Below, piece by piece: positions 33,963 through 43,581 of a DNA stretch of 64,000 nt. Under the pieces are notes generated by a model. The model saw nothing but the letters and a program-made list of their open reading frames with translations. It was not told the origin of the DNA and did no database searches. How positions within the stretch are numbered: position 1 is the stretch's first letter; the number at the start of each line of letters is the position of its first letter. The stretch comes from Planctomycetota bacterium. GTDB taxonomy: Bacteria > Planctomycetota > Planctomycetia > Planctomycetales > Planctomycetaceae. The position numbers were made by a program, and so were the translations under genes. Location: contig JACTNB010000023.1 in the NCBI GenBank assembly GCA_014584345.1, positions 1-64,000 of the forward strand, read 5' to 3'.

Positions 33963-36314
33963 TCATTTTTTTACCTCAACAGTGACACGCGGAATTCGAC
34001 CCGTGAATTTCGATTTCCGCTCGGAGCCGATCACTTCGACCACCGGCGTGGCAAGATCAATGCCCACATCGGCAGTCTCATCTGCTGAAAAGATCGTGGG
34101 CTGGGTCCGTTCAATGCGACCTTCTCCGACCAGCTTTTCGTTGATGTAAAGTCTGCCGGTTCCACCTTTCCCCATGCCTCCGCCGTCATAATCGAAATCA
34201 AATCGGATCGTCGATACTCCCGGTTTCAGCTTTTCTCTCGCAGCCACGGTGAACCGCTCAAGCCCCAGAAAGTTGTAGTCATAAGCGACCACTCCGTCGT
34301 GTGCGTACAACCCCCAACCGCCGAACCGTCCCCCTTGCACGATAATCGCCCCATTGGCGAGCACGTTTTCAGGCACTTCAATGTTGGCAGTGATCGACTT
34401 CGATTTGTTCTTGACGTTGAGAAAGGCATTTTCCGATATCCCGGTCATTCCCTCGGCCAGCGTGATCGAAGTGCGGCCTGCCATCAAATCGGGTCGGCCC
34501 ACCATCTCGGCGATGAGGCGTTCAAACATGCGATCGTCGAGGGGCAGTACGAAGTTCTTTTCAGCCTCTTTCAAGAACAGTGATTGGAGTTCCTTCAACT
34601 TGTCGGGATGTTCGGCTGCCAGATTGTTGACCAGACTGAAGTCGCTCCGGGTGTCGAAGAGTTCCCATCCCGAATCGTCGTCCAGAGGGCGTCGCGCTTT
34701 CCCTTCCCAGGGTGCCCTGTGAATCGTGCGAGCAAACCAACCGTCCTGATACATGGCCCGGTTGCCGAACATCTCGAAGTACTGGGTGACATGCCGATCC
34801 CTGGCGTTCGCATCAGCGAAAGCGTAAAGCATACTGACTCCATCCATCGGGCGCTGCTTGACACCGTTGACAATTTTCGGTTCCGGGAGGCCAGCGGCTT
34901 CCAGAATCGTGGGTGCGATGTCAATCACGTGATGAAACTGCGTGCGTAATTCTCCTTTGGCCCGGATTCCTCTGGGCCACTGGATCGCCGTGCCGACCTT
35001 GGTTCCGCCGTGGTCCGATGCGACCTGTTTCGTCCAGGTGAAGGGGGTGTCGAACATCACCGCCCAGCCGGCGGCCATATGCGGGTAGGTCTCTGGTCCA
35101 CCCCACTTGTCGATCACCTTGAGCATATCGGGCACTGTTTCCTGGACACCGTTAAAGTAGGTCGCCTCGCAGAACATGCCGTTGCGGCCCCCTTCTGCAC
35201 TCGTGCCATTGTCGCCATAAATGAGAATGATGAGCGTATTGTCGAGTTGCCCCGTCTGGTCGATTGCGTCAATGACGCGACCGATCTCGTGGTCAGTCAT
35301 CTCGACGAATGCAGCGAACACCTCTGCCTGGCGAGTGAAAAGACGCTTTTCATCCGCACTCAGTGAATCCCAATCGGGAATGGCCTCCGGCTTGGGGGCG
35401 AGAGGCGTTCCTTTTGGCACGACTCCCCTCTCAATCTGGCGGGCCAGGATCTGTTCGCGCATCACGTCCCAGCCCTGGTCGAACTTCCCTTTCCAGCGGG
35501 CAATCCAGTCCCTGGGAACGTGGTGCGGGGCATGGGTGGCTCCGGGCGCGTAATACGCAAAGAATGGCTTATCAGGAGTCAGAGCTTTCTGGTATTTGAT
35601 CCAGGCAATCGTCTGATCAGTCATATCCGTCAGAAAGTGGTAGTCTGGATTTTCAGGCAATTCCACCTGATGCGTGCCGTCATAGATGAACGGTGCCCAT
35701 TGGTTGGTTTCGCCACCGAGGAAGCCGTAGAACTTGTCGAACCCCTGACGCGTGGGCCAGCGGTCAAAGGGACCGGCGACGCTTGCCTCCCAGGCGGCCG
35801 TCTCGTGCCACTTACCGAAGGCGGCGGTGGCGTAGCCATTCAATCGCAGCATTTCAGCGACAGGGGTGACTGAGTTGGGGATCTGCCCTGTGTTACCGGG
35901 GAAGGCGGTTCCCATTTCGATAATCGCCCCCATATTGCAGACGTGGTGATTGCGACCACTCTTGAGTGCCGCACGCGAAGGTGAGCAGACAGCAGTCGTA
36001 TGGAAGTTGTTGAATTTCAAACCTGACTTGGCAACCCGATCGAACGTGGGAGTCGTCACGGGACCACCGAAGCTTGATGTTCCCGCAAAACCGAGGTCAT
36101 CAACCAGGACAAGCAGCACGTTGGGGGCGTCCTGCGGCGCCTTGACTTCAAACCGTGGCGGCGGCGTGGCATTGCGGACATCAAGCACGGTGGACGGCTG
36201 ACGGGCCGGTTCGGCGATCGGCAAGACCGTTCGGTCCAACGTCTGGGCAGCGGAATCCGAGACGCCAACCGTCAGCAACATGCTGATCGCAAACAGAATT
36301 CTCGTTATAGCCAT
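33963..36314 (-). CDS. large secreted arylsulfatase
   Basis: 783 residues, the length of the long AtsA-type arylsulfatases. Signal peptide (MAITRILFAISMLLTVGVSDSA), metal-binding VLLVLVDDLGFAGTSSFGG, formylglycine site AVCSPSRAALKSGRNHH, GKWHETAAWE, then LIILIYGDNGTSAEGG and KVGTAIQWPRG. The C-terminal ~200 residues (FDFDYDGGGMGKGG, VGIDLATPVVEV) form the beta-rich domain seen in this subgroup. Followed without spacing by the decarboxylase-like gene. Confidence 0.92.
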   Translation of the reverse strand: MAITRILFAISMLLTVGVSDSAAQTLDRTVLPIAEPARQPSTVLDVRNATPPPRFEVKAPQDAPNVLLVLVDDLGFAGTSSFGGPVTTPTFDRVAKSGLKFNNFHTTAVCSPSRAALKSGRNHHVCNMGAIIEMGTAFPGNTGQIPNSVTPVAEMLRLNGYATAAFGKWHETAAWEASVAGPFDRWPTRQGFDKFYGFLGGETNQWAPFIYDGTHQVELPENPDYHFLTDMTDQTIAWIKYQKALTPDKPFFAYYAPGATHAPHHVPRDWIARWKGKFDQGWDVMREQILARQIERGVVPKGTPLAPKPEAIPDWDSLSADEKRLFTRQAEVFAAFVEMTDHEIGRVIDAIDQTGQLDNTLIILIYGDNGTSAEGGRNGMFCEATYFNGVQETVPDMLKVIDKWGGPETYPHMAAGWAVMFDTPFTWTKQVASDHGGTKVGTAIQWPRGIRAKGELRTQFHHVIDIAPTILEAAGLPEPKIVNGVKQRPMDGVSMLYAFADANARDRHVTQYFEMFGNRAMYQDGWFARTIHRAPWEGKARRPLDDDSGWELFDTRSDFSLVNNLAAEHPDKLKELQSLFLKEAEKNFVLPLDDRMFERLIAEMVGRPDLMAGRTSITLAEGMTGISENAFLNVKNKSKSITANIEVPENVLANGAIIVQGGRFGGWGLYAHDGVVAYDYNFLGLERFTVAAREKLKPGVSTIRFDFDYDGGGMGKGGTGRLYINEKLVGEGRIERTQPTIFSADETADVGIDLATPVVEVIGSERKSKFTGRIPRVTVEVKK

Positions 36315-36417
36315 GGTGTCATTTCGTATTCATTGGGTTATTGATGTTCGAGTATGAAATCTGCCAGCGACGAGGCTGAGACCGAGACCGTTTCCATTGT
36401 GTCGGAAAGTTCAGAAA

Positions 36418-37734
36418 CTACGGCTGATTGGCTGGTTCTTCCAGACGCACGAGGAGCACCTGTTGCGTCTGCCCATCGGCGAAATGGATGAGCGAGGGAG
36501 CTGTGTCTTGCGTCAGATTGGAAATCCCGGTTTCCATAATCGGACGCGACTTACCAACGACATTCCAGGCACACCGCTGTGACTGTTTGTCGGCAGCCCC
36601 TTCAATGGTCTGGGTGGTACCGGTGGCGGTGTTGTGCAGGGTGCCGGCGATGATGCCTTCTCGACTGATGGCAAGCTGCAGAAAAAGAGTCGGATCAGGT
36701 CCATCGGCCTGGTCATCGGGCGTGATCGCGAAGACACCCAACGGCATCCATTCCGCATTCTCGGCCGCCACTGGCGGAGCACTGCTGGCGATTGCTTCGG
36801 CCTGCTGAGCATACTCTTCCGTCGTGGCGACGGCTTGATCGCCGTAGTAAACCGAATCTCCCTCGTAATACACACTCTCACCGTAACTGTAGGAAGCCGG
36901 TTCGCTCCAACCATATCCGACCCAGCCAGTGATTGCCCCCCAGGTGGCCCAGCGGTAGGGGCGATTGATTCGCCATGCGGCCCAGTTGGGATGGTCTGAC
37001 CAGAAATCGAGTCGGGGATGGTTTTCCTGCACCTGATTTCGAACTTCGTCCCGTCGTTCGAGCCGATTGTCCTGCAACTGTTGACGATTTTCGATTCGAT
37101 CCGGCCGGTTGGCCATGCGGTCACTGACCATCCCCGTGCGGGCTTCCACACGATCCGTACGATTTCCCGCGATCTCGCCCCGGTTTTCCCCTGCCCGAGG
37201 ACCGAATCGGTTCTCACCTGCTGGCAGTTGACCAGCAACCGGTCGGCCTGCGACACCTCCCTGCTGCAGGAACTGGGCAGCCGCGTTACCCGCAGGCAAA
37301 TTTGAACCACCCGGCAGCGAGCCAGGTCTGTTGATCGCCCCGTTGGAGGGTTTAATGTTCAGAAAGTTATTGAGGTCGCCGGGGGACGGACGCGCCCCGA
37401 AACCGGGCTGGTTCCCAATCCCCGGACGGGCCCCAGCCCCGGGTAGGTTGCCGGCACCGGGGCGGTTTCCGGCCGCTGGCAAGCTACTGACACCAGGACG
37501 CGGGCCACCCGCTGGGAATCCGCCCGGGCTGGGACGGCTGATTGATGGCGATGCCGGGCGGGAGACCGACGGAGATCGCCCTACTGCAGGACTCGGACGA
37601 CTGGGCATTCCCCCACCTCTGGAAAATCCGCCGCCGCCGCCGCGTCCCCCACCGATTCCGCGAGCGTCCGCAGCGTTGAATGTCAGCGACATGACTGTGA
37701 ATACGATGAGCTGCATCTGGAGTAACTTTTTCAT
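36418..37734 (-). CDS. Gly/Pro-rich secreted surface protein
   Basis: About 438 residues from ATG 37734 (37770 is also in frame). Signal peptide, then a Gly-rich stretch (GIGGGRGGGGGFSRGGG), a long Pro/Gly/Arg region with repeated RPGAGN/RPGIGN units, an Arg/Asn-rich segment (RTDRVEARTGM, RPDRIENRQQLQDNRLERRD) and a Trp-rich YRWATWGAITGWVGYGW block. The C-terminal ~110 residues look globular (LGVFAITPDDQADGPDPTLFL). This is the planctomycete type often labelled mu-protocadherin-like. Role unknown, probably at the cell surface. Confidence 0.75.
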   Translation of the reverse strand: MKKLLQMQLIVFTVMSLTFNAADARGIGGGRGGGGGFSRGGGMPSRPSPAVGRSPSVSRPASPSISRPSPGGFPAGGPRPGVSSLPAAGNRPGAGNLPGAGARPGIGNQPGFGARPSPGDLNNFLNIKPSNGAINRPGSLPGGSNLPAGNAAAQFLQQGGVAGRPVAGQLPAGENRFGPRAGENRGEIAGNRTDRVEARTGMVSDRMANRPDRIENRQQLQDNRLERRDEVRNQVQENHPRLDFWSDHPNWAAWRINRPYRWATWGAITGWVGYGWSEPASYSYGESVYYEGDSVYYGDQAVATTEEYAQQAEAIASSAPPVAAENAEWMPLGVFAITPDDQADGPDPTLFLQLAISREGIIAGTLHNTATGTTQTIEGAADKQSQRCAWNVVGKSRPIMETGISNLTQDTAPSLIHFADGQTQQVLLVRLEEPANQP

Positions 37735-37871
37735 TTCAGGATTCCTGATCTCTGTTCCGGTTGTGGGCATGAAAGCAATTTGCTCTTTTATGAAGCGGCG
37801 TTCTGACTCCAGCAGACTGCAAACAAGGACGGGTACACCGCTGACACCGCCACACTTAACTGCAGCGTGCT

Positions 37872-38768
37872 CTAGTTTTTCTTGATCTGAACTTCAGCAA
37901 TATTCGGCAACAGCTCTCCGTCAACAGTCCGGTTGATCGACTGCAGCGTGCAGGTGTTGTCATCCACATAAGTGATGATATTCACCGATGAGGACTTCCG
38001 CCCGTCGGGCAAGACGCCGCTTTGTTGGACGAACCAGCGGTTGCCTTTTTTACTCCAGGTCGCTTGCCCGAAGCCGCCGTCGGAGTCAAAGACCCACGAG
38101 CGGATTTGTCGGGCAGCAGGGTCCCAGCCGATAATCTGCATCCCCGCCAGGTCAATCTGATCGCCAACCTGTACCGCAAAAGATCGAGTCAGGAAGTTGT
38201 TATTTCGCGTCCAGCTACACTCGGTGACAACCGTCGCCGCGTCATCGTGATCGACCCAGCTCCCCACCATCCATTCCAGCTCCTGTAAATGCTCATAATG
38301 AGAAGCGACGATCGGCACGACTTCTTCCGTCACCCGGTCCAACAACCATTGACCGCCCTGTTTAACATAAACAGCGCTGTACTCCGTTTCCTCGGGTGCC
38401 TCGTCCGGGCGAATGACTTTGGCGATCCCCTGTTCGATGGCCACATTGGGTGAGACGAAATCGATGGAAACTGTCGTTGCCTCCAGCTTCGCTGCTTTCA
38501 CCGCTGCAAACAGCTCCTTGAACTGTTCCTCAATCGCCTTCCGGCCGACGACCTGTTCTCCGCTGAGCGGATTGCTGTACACAGCCTCTGGTGCCCACAG
38601 GTCCGCCAAAGCTTTTGCATCCGCCTGGTTAAATGCCGTGACGTATGCCTCCACTGCTTTGCGGATCGCCCCTGCTTCTGTTGCCTGGCGATCCTCTTCA
38701 GCAAAAACCACGGGGAGGAGGCTGCTTGTTGCCAAGGTGGCAATTAATAAATTTCGTAGTAAACACAT
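37872..38768 (-). CDS. secreted NTF2-like (SgcJ/DUF4440 type) protein
   Basis: About 298 residues from ATG 38768, which has AGGAG eight bases upstream and a signal peptide (MCLLRNLLIATLATSSLLPV). Residues 30-160 form an NTF2-like domain (AIRKAVEAYVTAFNQADAKA, LADLWAPEAVYSNPLSGEQ). The second half (LQELEWMVGSWVDHDDAATV, MQIIGWDPAARQIRSWVFDSD) is a lipocalin-like domain often paired with it in planctomycetes. The longer open frame to 38969 has no ribosome site and is rejected. Function unknown. Confidence 0.8.
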   Translation of the reverse strand: MCLLRNLLIATLATSSLLPVVFAEEDRQATEAGAIRKAVEAYVTAFNQADAKALADLWAPEAVYSNPLSGEQVVGRKAIEEQFKELFAAVKAAKLEATTVSIDFVSPNVAIEQGIAKVIRPDEAPEETEYSAVYVKQGGQWLLDRVTEEVVPIVASHYEHLQELEWMVGSWVDHDDAATVVTECSWTRNNNFLTRSFAVQVGDQIDLAGMQIIGWDPAARQIRSWVFDSDGGFGQATWSKKGNRWFVQQSGVLPDGRKSSSVNIITYVDDNTCTLQSINRTVDGELLPNIAEVQIKKN

Positions 38769-39156
38769 GAACGGGTCTCCTGTCAGGTGCGTCGGGGTTG
38801 AACACGAACATCGTATGAGCAGTCTGCTGAAGAACAGCTTCCGGGCAAGGCCCGAAAAAAATTGATTGAGGTTTGAAAACGCGGCAATCGGGGAAACAGA
38901 CCAGCCGTTGGGCACGACGCGTTTTTCTACGGGCTGTACTGTGAAATGTCGGTCGAGAATAAATTCCATTATTTGTCTGTGTTCCCTTTCTCACATGCGT
39001 ATTAAATGAGAGCGTGGTTTCGAGGCTCTGAGATTTCGCTCCGGGGAATTATTTTCGCACGAACGAACTCCATCCGCCAGTGTCGATTGCCGGAACAGCT
39101 CGCGTTCCCGCAGGACTTCACCAGACACTTCTCCCTGGATCCATGTGCACTGGGTG

Positions 39157-39486
39157 TCAAGGCGCACGCTCCCGTTCCAGCAGTTTCATGAGGCAGCGCG
39201 ATATCCTGAAGTAAGAGACGATGACGACGGCTAGCGTGGTAATGATGATCCCCGTGCCGGTAATGGCTGCACTACAAACAACCACCCAAAGCATCCATTC
39301 GTTAACCGGTGCAAGGTTCAGGACAATGATAGGCACGCCTAGAGCGATGGCAACACCAGCGATGAGACCGTGCATTGTCAGGCCTCTTGCGATCTTCATC
39401 TGTGTTTCCATGAGGGCTGCAATCATATCCCGCTCTCCAGCGGCTGCTCGGATATCGGAATCGTTGGCCTGTTGGGATCGAGACAT
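39157..39486 (-). CDS. small two-span membrane protein
   Basis: 109 residues from ATG 39486: a polar N-terminal helix (GERDMIAALMETQMKIARGL) followed by two membrane spans (GLIAGVAIALGVPIIVLNL and LWVVVCSAAITGTGIIITTLAVVIV). GAAGGG lies upstream of this start. No family recognised. It stands alone between the NTF2-like gene and transposase debris. Confidence 0.55.
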   Translation of the reverse strand: MSRSQQANDSDIRAAAGERDMIAALMETQMKIARGLTMHGLIAGVAIALGVPIIVLNLAPVNEWMLWVVVCSAAITGTGIIITTLAVVIVSYFRISRCLMKLLERERAP

Positions 39487-39756
39487 GGCCGACCCTTCAT
39501 GTAAGTGTATCCAATAAGCATCGGTGTCGCACCGTTTGCCCGTGTCCCCCGACCGAGTTCTGGCGAGCACGCCGGGCGTCGAGGTCGAAATCGTCGTTGC
39601 CGCCGGTTACGAGAGCATCGCCTTTCTTCCAAAGCAATACAGCCCCATCCCCAATTCGGCCACCGTGCAAGCAAGTGTGTCTGCGCTACCAACAGTTCCC
39701 CGTGGTATCGACCATGGGCCCCCTCCGGAAGTACCTACGACCGGGGGGGGGTACCT

Positions 39757-40131
39757 ATAGATTATGTGATGCGAGATAACGACACCATATTCACAAATCA
39801 ATTCGACGAGGTGATCGAGTCCAGCGGGGCCGAGGTCAAGCGGAACACGCCGCTGTCACCGAACCTGCGAGCCCATGTGGAGCGATTCATCCAGACGCTG
39901 AAAATCGAGTGCCTGGATAAATTTGTGATTGTGGGAGAGCGGCATTTGAACTACATCAAAAGGGAATGGAGCCGACACGCCAACCGGGAACGCCCCCACG
40001 AGGCCCGTGAGCACTTGCAGCCGGGAATAAAGCAGCCTCCAGAGGCCATCGAGACGATCAGACTGAAGGACGTTGTCTGTAAGTCGCGACTGGGCGGGCT
40101 AGTCAACACGTACTGGCGACGGGCTGCGTGA
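39757..40131 (+). pseudogene. integrase-core transposase, C-terminal remnant
   Basis: Reads DYVMRDNDTIFTNQFDEVIE, SSGAEVKRNTPLSPNLRAHVE, RFIQTLKIECLDKFVIVGE and NRERPHEAREHLQPG, the second catalytic Asp and the Glu region of an rve-type transposase, through to the C terminus. The N-terminal half is missing; the frame further upstream is unrelated. It looks like the same family as the N-terminal remnant at 21472-21756. Confidence 0.8.
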
Positions 40132-40140
40132 GGACTTGAT

Positions 40141-40177
40141 TACCCTGCGGTCCTCGGTTCAAATCCTGGCCCCGCCT
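40141..40177 (+). tRNA. tRNA 3'-end remnant
   Basis: CTCGG-TTCAAAT-CCTGG followed by CCCCGCC has the look of a T-arm and 3' acceptor strand, but there is no matching 5' half. It begins ten bases after the transposase remnant. Probably a tRNA gene cut by the insertion. Confidence 0.35.
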
Positions 40178-40327
40178 CTCTTCTTCTGCGGCTAACTCCC
40201 CCTGTACCCGGAGCCATAAATCAAAATCCACTACCCCCAAAACCGCCGCCTAAATCAACTTTGTGAAACACAACGTTTGACAGTAACTCGTTCTTGCGAT
40301 TTGCTGCCTTATTGATATCGCTGCGGG

Positions 40328-41716
40328 TCAGAATGATCCAAGCAGGCTGCCAAGAGTAATGACCGCAATGGTGGCGATGGCCGGGAAGACGACGGCGACT
40401 ATAAAGATATCGAAGTACGAAGTGCGATGGGTCAGTCTTGTAATGGCCAGTAACGTGATAACCGCACCGTTATGCGGCAGCGTATCAAAAGCACCAGCCG
40501 CCATCGACGCAACGCGATGAAGCAGGTCGGGGGATACGCCCGCCTCTTCGGCCAGTTCAAGATAGGTCGCTCCCAGTGTGCTCAAGGCAATGCTTAATCC
40601 ACCCGAAGCAGAGCCTGTGATGCCGGCGAGCGTTGTCACCGCAAAGGCCTCGGAAATCAGCGGATTGCCGGGTGATAGGTTGATGATGAAGTCGCGTACC
40701 ACCACGAAAGCTGCCAGCGAAGCGATGACCGTTCCGTAACCCACCTCCGAAGCAGTGTTAAAAATCGGCAGCAGTGAATCCTTGGTGCCATGATTGACCG
40801 AGTCCATCAGGTTTCGCCAGCGATTCCAATGCAGCACGATTAAGGCTGCAATCGCAATCAGCAATCCGCAAATGATCGACCAGATTCCGAGCACGGCCTT
40901 CAGGTCTGTCGGACCATATTGGGATTCGCTTAGGTAGGTGGTATCCCAGCGCGGGATGAAATACTTGCTGAAAGCGAAGTTGCCAGCGATGACGATTAAG
41001 ATCGGGATGATCGCAATCCAAATCGAAGGGATCGCTTGAACGAATTCTTGGGTGCCATACTGATCGTCATGGTCACCGTAGCCTTCCCCAGCGTTCATCG
41101 CTAGCCGAGCACGATGATTCAGCCAGTACATTCCACCACACAGCATGACCATGCCGCCAAGGATTCCCAGAACTGGAGCCGCAAATGGCGTGGTGCCAAA
41201 GAATGGCATCGGGATCGCGTTTTGGATCGCTGGCGTGCCCGGCAGGGCAGTCATTGTAAACGTGAAGGAACCCAGCGCAATTGCAGCGGGCATCAATCGT
41301 TTGGGGGTTTCAGAGCGTCGAAAGATCTCTGCTGCGATTGGAAAGACGGCAAAGGCAACAACAAACAACGACACACCGCCGTACGTAAGAATCGCACAGG
41401 CGAGCACAATCGCTAAAATCACGCGCTGCTGGCCGACGCGTTGCACAATGAACTGCGAAATCGATTGGGCCGACCCCGAATCGGCCATCAGCTTGCCAAA
41501 GATTGAACCAAGCAAAAACAAGGGGAAGTAATTGACTAGATATCCGCCTAAGCTCGTCATGTAGACTTGCGTGTAGGTCGCCAGCAGCGGTGCATCTCTG
41601 CCAAGCAACACGGCAAGCAATGCCATCAGCGGCGCGAGAACCAGCACATTGATGCCGCGATAGGCCAAGGTCATCAGCAGCACAAGCGATAGCAGTATTC
41701 CAAAGATGCCAAGCAT
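40328..41716 (-). CDS. GntP-family permease
   Basis: 462 residues, about 12 membrane spans, with the GntP features YFPLFLLGSIFGKLMADSG, AILTYGGVSLFVVAFAVFPI, GITGSASGGLSIALSTLGAT and SMAAGAFDTLPHNGAVITLL. GntP proteins are proton symporters for gluconate and other small hydroxy- or keto-acids. Here it is the last gene of a five-gene operon for 3-hydroxybutyrate/acetoacetate use, so the expected cargo is a short-chain hydroxy or keto acid rather than gluconate. Confidence 0.88.
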   Translation of the reverse strand: MLGIFGILLSLVLLMTLAYRGINVLVLAPLMALLAVLLGRDAPLLATYTQVYMTSLGGYLVNYFPLFLLGSIFGKLMADSGSAQSISQFIVQRVGQQRVILAIVLACAILTYGGVSLFVVAFAVFPIAAEIFRRSETPKRLMPAAIALGSFTFTMTALPGTPAIQNAIPMPFFGTTPFAAPVLGILGGMVMLCGGMYWLNHRARLAMNAGEGYGDHDDQYGTQEFVQAIPSIWIAIIPILIVIAGNFAFSKYFIPRWDTTYLSESQYGPTDLKAVLGIWSIICGLLIAIAALIVLHWNRWRNLMDSVNHGTKDSLLPIFNTASEVGYGTVIASLAAFVVVRDFIINLSPGNPLISEAFAVTTLAGITGSASGGLSIALSTLGATYLELAEEAGVSPDLLHRVASMAAGAFDTLPHNGAVITLLAITRLTHRTSYFDIFIVAVVFPAIATIAVITLGSLLGSF

Positions 41717-41839
41717 TTAATCATCTCGGTGACGGATTCAAGTTTAGCTGCATCGGCATCGCCGCGTGTTTCGACAGTTAGCGCCGCCCGGCAGGCACAC
41801 CGATAGACGACACGACACACCACGATTTGCCGTGAGGCG

Positions 41840-42613
41840 TTATTGTGCCGTCCATCCGCAATCGATGTTCCAACTGACCCCGGTGACTGATTTGGCATTC
41901 TCGCTGCACAAGTACAACGCTAGGTTAGAGACTTCGTTAGGTTCGATCAAGCTGCCCGTCACGGCTGCTTTCAAAAAAACTTCGCTTTGGACAGCCAGTT
42001 TGCCGATGCCAAGGGCCTCTGCTTGCGCGGCGATCTGCTGCTCCACCAGCGGCGTCCGCACATAAGCAGGGCAGATGGCGTTCACGGTGATCCCAAGCGG
42101 TCCGCCTTCGAGAGCTGCTGCTTTTGTCAAACCGATCAATCCATGTTTCACCGAAACGTAGCCGACTTTGTTCAGCGATGCGACTTGCGAATGAATCGAA
42201 CCAATGTTCACAATTCGGCCCCAGCCCTGTAGTCGCATGCCTTGCCAAACGGCTTGCGTCAGCAGAAAAGGTGCCGTTAGCATGACAGCCAGCATCCGCT
42301 GCCAGATGTCAAGGGGAAAGCTTTCCAGTGGACAGACATGTTGAAACCCGGCGTTATTGATCAATATATCGATCACAGAAAACTGTCTGATCCCTTGTTC
42401 AACGATCTCCTCGCATGCGGCAGCACAGGAAAGATCCGCTTGAACAAAACAGACGTCCTGTGATCGATTGCCGAATTCATCCAGATAGCTTGGGCTGTTA
42501 AGATCGACCAAGACCAGCCGGTACCCAGCATGGAAGAAGGTTTTCGCCAAATCGGCACCAATGCCACTGGCGGCACCGGTAATCAAGGCTGTTTTGTTAA
42601 CTTGCTGAGTCAT
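41840..42613 (-). CDS. 3-hydroxybutyrate dehydrogenase (SDR)
   Basis: About 257 residues from ATG 42613. A complete classical SDR: TGAASGIGADLAKTF, NNAG, catalytic Ser in VNIGSIHSQVAS, YVSVKHG with Tyr and Lys, and ICPAYVRTPLVEQQI, a block characteristic of bacterial D-3-hydroxybutyrate dehydrogenases. It oxidises 3-hydroxybutyrate to acetoacetate with NAD. It starts six bases past the end of the acyl-CoA dehydrogenase gene. Confidence 0.85.
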   Translation of the reverse strand: MTQQVNKTALITGAASGIGADLAKTFFHAGYRLVLVDLNSPSYLDEFGNRSQDVCFVQADLSCAAACEEIVEQGIRQFSVIDILINNAGFQHVCPLESFPLDIWQRMLAVMLTAPFLLTQAVWQGMRLQGWGRIVNIGSIHSQVASLNKVGYVSVKHGLIGLTKAAALEGGPLGITVNAICPAYVRTPLVEQQIAAQAEALGIGKLAVQSEVFLKAAVTGSLIEPNEVSNLALYLCSENAKSVTGVSWNIDCGWTAQ

Positions 42614-42618
42614 GCGTT

Positions 42619-43551
42619 TCAGTCTTCCAGGATTTGCAGAAGTCTCACGAGTTTCTCGTCTCGCCATCGTGCCCATTCGTCTCGCGTGCGTTCCTTCAAG
42701 AACGATTCGGTACCTGCGATTGCTTTGACCCGCGCTGATTCAGGGATTTCGGTCCAGGTTTGCATGTCTTGCCAGTAGGAGCTGAACGACCTTCCGATGC
42801 CATCGAAGAATCCTTGATAACCTTGCTGACCACCGCCGAGTTCATAAATCAGATGCTGGCCCATCAAGGCCCACCTCATGCCGGGCCCCGTACAGAGTGC
42901 GGCATCGATATCTTCAAGGCTGGCAACATCGTCATCCAGTAACGCCAACGCTTCACGCCAAACGGCAGCAGCCAGGCGGTTGGCAATGTGTCCAGGGACT
43001 TCTTTGTTCAAGACCACGGGGCGCTTGCCGTGTTGTTGAAAGAACGCTTTGACGACCGCAACGGTTTCCGGACTGCTCAGTTCGCCTGGAACCAATTCAA
43101 CCAGCGGGACAAGATGTGGAGGATTAAACGGATGCGCGATCAGCGATCTTTCCGGGTGCTTCAATGCTTGTTGCATTTTGGTCATTAGCAGGCCCGAGGA
43201 ACTGCTTGCGATGATCGCATTTGGCGATAGATGTCGTTCCAGTGAACGGTACACTTCTGCTTTCGTTTGGTAGTCTTCGAGCACCGATTCCTGCACGTAA
43301 TCGCAATCCATCAATACCGCATCCAACGTAGCGACAGGCTGCACGTTCGACAGGGCTGCAGCCAGTTCCGAGGGAGGAAAGAATTCTAGTTCGACCATCG
43401 TACGGAGGTTATCGCATGCCCGCTGAGCACCGCGACGACACACTTCGGGATCGATATCATACATGCGCGTGGGCAGTCCCTTGGATGAGAACCAGGTTGC
43501 CCAACTGGAGCCGATCAAGCCACAGCCGACGATTGCAATGCGTTGTATCAC
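42619..43551 (-). CDS. 3-hydroxyacyl-CoA dehydrogenase family protein
   Basis: 310 residues with an N-terminal NAD-binding motif IAIVGCGLIGSSWATWF, SSSSGL, the catalytic His in LIAHPFNPPHLVPLVELVPG and the C-terminal helical domain GHIANRLAAAVWREALALL. It resembles single-domain 3-hydroxybutyryl-CoA dehydrogenases and the related lambda-crystallin/carnitine dehydrogenases; the exact substrate is open. Lies between thiolase and hydroxybutyrate dehydrogenase genes, so a C4 hydroxy acid or its CoA ester is likely. Confidence 0.85.
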   Translation of the reverse strand: MIQRIAIVGCGLIGSSWATWFSSKGLPTRMYDIDPEVCRRGAQRACDNLRTMVELEFFPPSELAAALSNVQPVATLDAVLMDCDYVQESVLEDYQTKAEVYRSLERHLSPNAIIASSSSGLLMTKMQQALKHPERSLIAHPFNPPHLVPLVELVPGELSSPETVAVVKAFFQQHGKRPVVLNKEVPGHIANRLAAAVWREALALLDDDVASLEDIDAALCTGPGMRWALMGQHLIYELGGGQQGYQGFFDGIGRSFSSYWQDMQTWTEIPESARVKAIAGTESFLKERTRDEWARWRDEKLVRLLQILED

Positions 43552-43581
43552 GATGCGATGAGTTCCTTTCGAATGACGTCG

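Noticed and set aside
36418..37734. Repeats in the Gly/Pro-rich gene as a CRISPR or tandem-repeat array
   Set aside because: The repeat units are codon-phased protein repeats without constant spacers.
38769..38969. Longer N terminus of the NTF2-like protein
   Set aside because: A signal peptide starts at the internal Met (38768) with a good AGGAG site; the extension would bury it.
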